Shown here: positions 6,006-8,090 of the stretch, piece after piece
Layout: each line of letters begins with the position of its first letter
Numbering within the stretch: the first letter of the stretch is position 1
Source of the DNA: an uncultured Actinomycetes bacterium
Lineage (GTDB): Bacteria > Actinomycetota > Coriobacteriia > Coriobacteriales > RUG844
NCBI GenBank assembly: GCA_900313875.1
Contig: OMSY01000010.1
Span: forward strand, 1-8,090
Direction: 5' to 3'
Length of the DNA: 8,090 nucleotides
Position numbers and translations under genes: made by a program
The notes under the pieces: model-generated
The model's input: only the letters and a program-made list of their open reading frames with translations
Told to the model about the DNA's origin: nothing
Database searches by the model: none

Positions 6006-6482
6006 ATGGACGAGAGCTTCCTTGGGGCGGCGCGTGCAGCCGTCGAGCCGTACCGGCATCTCATAGCGGGCGACCTGCTTGCCGGGTTCCTGTGCTGCAA
6101 GGGGGTACCCGGTCCTGCCGAGCAGGCGGGCGGGGCCATCTGCTCGGGTGAAGATGGCATCGCGCTCGCGAAGGCTGCGGTGGCGCTCGGGTATGGAGAG
6201 GGTTCGTTTGCCGCCATCGATGTCGCAGGACTTCCCCCTGGTGACCTCCGCATCATCATCGAGGCCATCGATCCGGCGGTGGTGGTGAGCGTCGACCCCC
6301 CTGCACGGGAGGTGGTGTCCCAGGCGCTGGGAACGTCACTGCCGGTCTATGGCGAGCTGGTCCGCGCAGCTGGGCGCCGCTTCCTGGCGGTCGACTCGTT
6401 CGAGGAATCCCTTGTCTCCGATGAAGCGAAACGCAGGTCCTGGCACCAGTTGAAGGCGGCGCGCAGGAAGCCCGTCGACTGA
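6006..6482 (+). CDS. Conserved-looking cytosolic protein of unknown function
   Basis: This 158-aa protein is not recognised with confidence. It looks like an alternating alpha/beta fold without signal peptide or membrane segments. Features include a hydrophobic LLAGFLCCKGVPGP segment near 24-37 with a Cys-Cys pair (30-31), ALAKAAVALGYGEGSFAAIDV in the middle, IIEAIDPAVVVSVDPPA, and a basic C-terminal end (DEAKRRSWHQLKAARRK). The order of a GYG turn, an IDP-VVV-VD strand and a final VDSFEESL-K-W-QLKA helix faintly recalls the C-terminal half of small uracil-DNA-glycosylase-fold proteins, but no glycosylase catalytic motif is seen, so I do not assign it. The start is the ATG at 6006 with GGAGG 7 nt upstream and a TATAAT box at 5964. 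It diverges from trxA (184 nt apart) and converges on the ferredoxin gene, with 10 nt between their stops. Confidence 0.75.
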   Translation: MDESFLGAARAAVEPYRHLIAGDLLAGFLCCKGVPGPAEQAGGAICSGEDGIALAKAAVALGYGEGSFAAIDVAGLPPGDLRIIIEAIDPAVVVSVDPPAREVVSQALGTSLPVYGELVRAAGRRFLAVDSFEESLVSDEAKRRSWHQLKAARRKPVD

Positions 6483-6492
6483 GTACGTGATG

Positions 6493-6681
6493 CTACTCGT
6501 CCTCGATATCGAGGATGGCGCCCATCGGGCATTCCTCCAAGCAGCTCCCGCAACCGGTGCAGGCATCCTCGTCGACGATGGCCGAGCGGTCACCGACGAT
6601 CTCGAGCACGCCGTTGGGGCAGGCATCGACGCAGATGCCGCATGCGGAGCACTCTGTCGGGTCGATAACGGGACGTGGCAT
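6493..6681 (-). CDS. 2[4Fe-4S] bacterial-type ferredoxin
   Basis: This is a small electron carrier, probably serving the anaerobic metabolism of the cell. At 62 aa it matches clostridial-type ferredoxins. Two CxxCxxCxxxCP motifs are present: Cys11, 14, 17 and 21 (CSACGICVDACP) and Cys41, 44, 47 and 51 (CTGCGSCLEECP), enough for two [4Fe-4S] clusters; the pseudo-twofold repeat of the fold is clear. The tail is acidic (ILDIEDE), typical for docking to basic redox partners. The start is the ATG at 6681-6679 with AGAGGAG 5 nt upstream. The frame stays open to a further ATG 25 codons upstream, but that extension is Pro-rich, lacks a ribosome-binding site and would be atypical. It converges with the unknown gene and has its own candidate promoter at 6764-6792. 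Its redox partner cannot be told from the sequence. Confidence 0.95.
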   Translation of the reverse strand: MPRPVIDPTECSACGICVDACPNGVLEIVGDRSAIVDEDACTGCGSCLEECPMGAILDIEDE

Positions 6682-6719
6682 GGAGACTCCTCTTTCAGGG
6701 CAATCGGGCTTGCAGGTCG

Positions 6720-6739
6720 TGCCCCACGGTCGCGGGGCA
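6720..6739 (-). other. Stem-loop in the ferredoxin leader
   Basis: TGCCCC (6720-6725) and GGGGCA (6734-6739) make a perfect 6-bp stem with an 8-nt loop, 38 nt before the ferredoxin start and downstream of its candidate promoter. It could stabilise the message. No riboswitch class is recognised. Confidence 0.4.
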
Positions 6740-6763
6740 TATGGCATCGTGTGCAACGCGGTA

Positions 6764-6792
6764 AAGATACCTACTCATGCCCATGCTGACAA
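6764..6792 (-). promoter_or_regulatory. Candidate promoter of the ferredoxin gene
   Basis: On the minus strand, TTGTCA (6792-6787, five of six bases of the -35 consensus) and TATCTT (6769-6764, four of six) are 17 nt apart. The predicted transcript would start near 6757, giving a leader of about 75 nt. Confidence 0.55.
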
Positions 6793-6885
6793 GGGTCGTT
6801 CCAAGGGGCCTGGTGAATGGCGGGGAGCCGTTGTCCGGGGGCAAAGACCCCATCTTGGATTCATATCAACGCTCAGGTGACAAAA

Positions 6886-6919
6886 CTTGACATCAAGACA
6901 CTTAGATTTCATAGTGTCA
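6886..6919 (+). promoter_or_regulatory. Candidate dnaK promoter overlapped by dyads (putative operator)
   Basis: TTGACA at 6887-6892 (perfect -35) and CATAGT at 6910-6915 (four of six) are 17 nt apart, placing the start of transcription near 6922. The -35 sits inside the palindrome CTTGACATCAAG (6886-6897). A second dyad, GACACT (6897-6902) and AGTGTC (6913-6918), overlaps the -10, and TGACA (6888-6892) matches TGTCA (6915-6919) inverted. None fits the CIRCE element (TTAGCACTC-N9-GAGTGCTAA) or the HspR HAIR element (CTTGAGT-N7-ACTCAAG), although the CTTGA/TCAAG half-sites resemble the outer part of HAIR with much closer spacing. Promoter fairly likely, operator inferred. Confidence 0.65.
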
Positions 6920-6924
6920 TTAGC

Positions 6925-6984
6925 GCAAGCTTTTCTAAGCGCCTCGACATATGAACAGCGGATGGCATCGAGGCGGGAGCTTGC
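6925..6984 (+). other. Nested stem-loop at the predicted 5' end of the dnaK message
   Basis: The outer stem is GCAAGCT (6925-6931) with AGCTTGC (6978-6984); the inner stem is CGCCTCGA (6940-6947) with TCGAGGCG (6968-6975), closing a 20-nt loop. All 15 pairs are Watson-Crick. It starts about 3 nt after the predicted transcription start and does not include the ribosome-binding site. A message-stabilising 5' structure or a thermosensor is possible; both are inference. Confidence 0.5.
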
Positions 6985-7004
6985 CCTGACCTATGTGTAT
7001 CAAC

Positions 7005-7018
7005 GGTGCATCAGCACC
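7005..7018 (+). other. Short hairpin just upstream of the dnaK ribosome-binding site
   Basis: GGTGC (7005-7009) and GCACC (7014-7018) form a 5-bp stem with a 4-nt loop, 8 nt upstream of the AAAGGA (7025-7030) that serves the ATG at 7039. It may help keep the site open or closed; this is not demonstrable from sequence. Confidence 0.35.
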
Positions 7019-7038
7019 AGGACGAAAGGAAACAGGCA

Positions 7039-8090
7039 ATGGGAAAGATCATCGGTATCGACTTGGGCACCACGAACTCGGCCATGGCAGTGCTCGAGGG
7101 CGGCGAGCCAACGATCATCGTCAACTCGGAGGGTGACCGCACGACCCCCTCTGTCGTCGGTTTCCGCAAGGATGGGGAGCGGGTCGTCGGCAAGCCTGCG
7201 AAGAACCAGGCCGTCACCAACCCCGAGAACACCATCTCGTCCATCAAGCGTTTCATCGGCCGCAACTACACCGAGACCGAGTCCGAGCGCAAGACCGTCC
7301 CCTACAACGTGAAGCCGGGCAAGGACGGACGTTCCGATGTCGACATCGACGGCAAGGACTACACCCCCGAGGAGATCTCGGCCATGGTCTTGCAGAAGCT
7401 CAAGGCTGACGCTGAGAAATATCTTGGCGAGAAGGTCGACAAGGCCGTCATCACCGTGCCGGCATACTTCAACGACGCGCAGCGTCAGGCAACCAAGGAC
7501 GCGGGCAAGATCGCAGGCCTCGAGGTCGAGCGCATCATCAACGAGCCCACGGCTGCAGCCCTCGCCTATGGTCTTGACAAGACCAGCACGGATGAGCGTG
7601 TCCTCATCTTCGACCTCGGTGGCGGCACCTTCGATGTCTCCATCCTCGAGCTTGGGGATGGTGTCTTCGAGGTCCTCTCCACCAACGGTGACAACCATCT
7701 CGGTGGCGATGACTGGGATCAGCGCATCATCGACTGGCTCGCCGACAAGTTCAAGGCTGACCAGAGCGTCGACCTGCGCAACGACAAGATGGCCCTGCAG
7801 CGTCTCAAGGAGGCTGCTGAGAAGGCCAAGATGGAGCTGTCCAACACGCAGCAGGCCAACATCAACCTGCCCTTCATCACCGCCGTCGATGGCAACCCCG
7901 TGCATCTTGACTACACGCTGACCCGCGCGGAGTTCGAGCGCATCACGCGCGATCTGCTCGAGCGTTGCAAGAAGCCCGTCACCGTCGCCGTCAACGATGC
8001 GGACCTGTCGCTTTCCGACATCGACGAGGTCATCCTCGTCGGTGGCTCGACCCGTATGCCCGCCGTGCAGCAGCTCGTGAAGAACATGAC
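7039..8090 (+). CDS. dnaK: Hsp70 chaperone DnaK (3' end outside window)
   Basis: DnaK is the ATP-dependent cytosolic chaperone that works with DnaJ and GrpE in protein folding and the heat response. The 350 visible residues cover nearly all of the nucleotide-binding domain of a protein of about 620-640 aa: [10 protein letters not shown] near the N-terminus (phosphate 1), [21 protein letters not shown] in the middle, [15 protein letters not shown] (connect 1), [16 protein letters not shown] (phosphate 2), [11 protein letters not shown], and [14 protein letters not shown] (adenosine) near the right end. The start is the ATG at 7039 with AAAGGA 8 nt upstream. Between [10 protein letters not shown] and IDGKDYT there are about 22 more residues than I recall in mycobacterial or Bacillus DnaK, a length like that of proteobacterial DnaK. 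In actinobacteria grpE, dnaJ and often hspR follow; they would lie beyond the right edge. Confidence 0.98.
   Translation, partial: MGKIIGIDLGTTNSAMAVLEGGEPTIIVNSEGDRTTPSVVGFRKDGERVVGKPAKNQAVTNPENTISSIKRFIGRNYTETESERKTVPYNVKPGKDGRSDVDIDGKDYTPEEISAMVLQKLKADAEKYLGEKVDKAVITVPAYFNDAQRQATKDAGKIAGLEVERIINEPTAAALAYGLDKTSTDERVLIFDLGGGTFDVSILELGDGVFEVLSTNGDNHLGGDDWDQRIIDWLADKFKADQSVDLRNDKMALQRLKEAAEKAKMELSNTQQANINLPFITAVDGNPVHLDYTLTRAEFERITRDLLERCKKPVTVAVNDADLSLSDIDEVILVGGSTRMPAVQQLVKNM

Larger units (their letters stand above)
6682..7038. other. 357-bp non-coding divergent control region, ferredoxin/dnaK
   Basis: This is the longest gene-free stretch of the window. It contains the ferredoxin leader and promoter on the left, a central part (about 6793-6880) where I see only a short GGGG/CCCC hairpin at 6837-6851, and the dnaK promoter, dyads and structured leader on the right. 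No open frame here has both a ribosome-binding site and a recognisable product. The part 6880-6935 is visibly richer in A and T than the flanks, as expected for a promoter. Confidence 0.7.

Noticed and set aside
6501..6514. The palindrome CCTCGATATCGAGG as a bidirectional terminator for the converging genes
   Set aside because: It lies inside the ferredoxin coding end (LDIED) and has no T-run; codon choice explains it adequately.
6682..6756. An N-terminal extension of the ferredoxin to the ATG at 6756
   Set aside because: No ribosome-binding site is seen, the added residues do not look like ferredoxin, and the candidate promoter would start transcription at about that point, leaving no leader.
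6837..6851. GGGG/CCCC hairpin between the ferredoxin and dnaK promoters as a terminator
   Set aside because: No gene ends nearby, the stem is only 4 bp and no T-run follows on either strand.
6919..6946. TTAGCGC and TAAGCGC around 6920-6942 as a degenerate CIRCE element
   Set aside because: The two halves are near-direct rather than inverted copies, and neither half nor spacing matches the conserved CIRCE sequence.
6951..6989. A 12-codon leader peptide frame in the dnaK 5' region
   Set aside because: No ribosome-binding site precedes it and the ATG falls in the loop of the nested stem; short frames like this are expected by chance.
7000..7905. A 301-codon minus-strand open frame opposite dnaK
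   Set aside because: It is antisense to dnaK; antisense frames of this kind are common opposite GC-rich dnaK genes and have no independent support here.

Overview
The window reads as high-GC Actinomycetota chromosome, most likely a gut-type Coriobacteriia. This is an inference from three things: the strong G/C bias at third codon positions, the actinobacterial-looking DnaK (e.g. [17 protein letters not shown]) and an anaerobe's gene set ([NiFe]-hydrogenase maturation plus a small 2[4Fe-4S] ferredoxin). The exact genus cannot be read from here. Both edges cut genes: hypE on the left (its 3' end is missing) and dnaK on the right (its 3' end is missing).

Left two thirds (1-5387, minus strand): a compact gene run, read right to left as an 82-aa protein of unknown function, nikR, hypF, hypC, hypD and hypE. 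Gaps are 27, 3, 6-12, 4 and 103 nt. HypF makes the thiocarboxamide precursor of cyanide from carbamoyl phosphate and passes it to HypE. HypE dehydrates it to a thiocyanate. HypC and HypD carry the iron and assemble Fe(CN)2CO for the [NiFe]-hydrogenase large subunit. NikR is the nickel-responsive ribbon-helix-helix regulator, so this locus physically joins nickel sensing to hydrogenase cofactor assembly. The nickel-insertion genes hypA and hypB and the hydrogenase itself are not in the window.

Middle (5388-6482): two strong hairpins separate the hyp run from an upstream trxA (thioredoxin, minus strand). trxA diverges from a plus-strand gene for a 158-aa protein I do not recognise. That gene has a clear TATAAT box with a small dyad directly beside it.

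Right (6493-8090): a 62-aa 2[4Fe-4S] ferredoxin on the minus strand converges on the unknown gene, and a 357-bp non-coding region separates it from plus-strand dnaK. This region holds a good candidate promoter in each direction. The dnaK promoter is embedded in overlapping dyads, and the predicted transcript would begin with a large nested stem-loop. DnaK carries an extra stretch of about 22 residues near residue 80-100 that, from memory, mycobacterial and Bacillus DnaK lack.

No mobile element, CRISPR array, rRNA or tRNA was seen. I see no clearly undescribed multi-gene system. The best leads are the unknown small protein leading the nikR-hyp run, the unknown 158-aa gene, and the dnaK control region.
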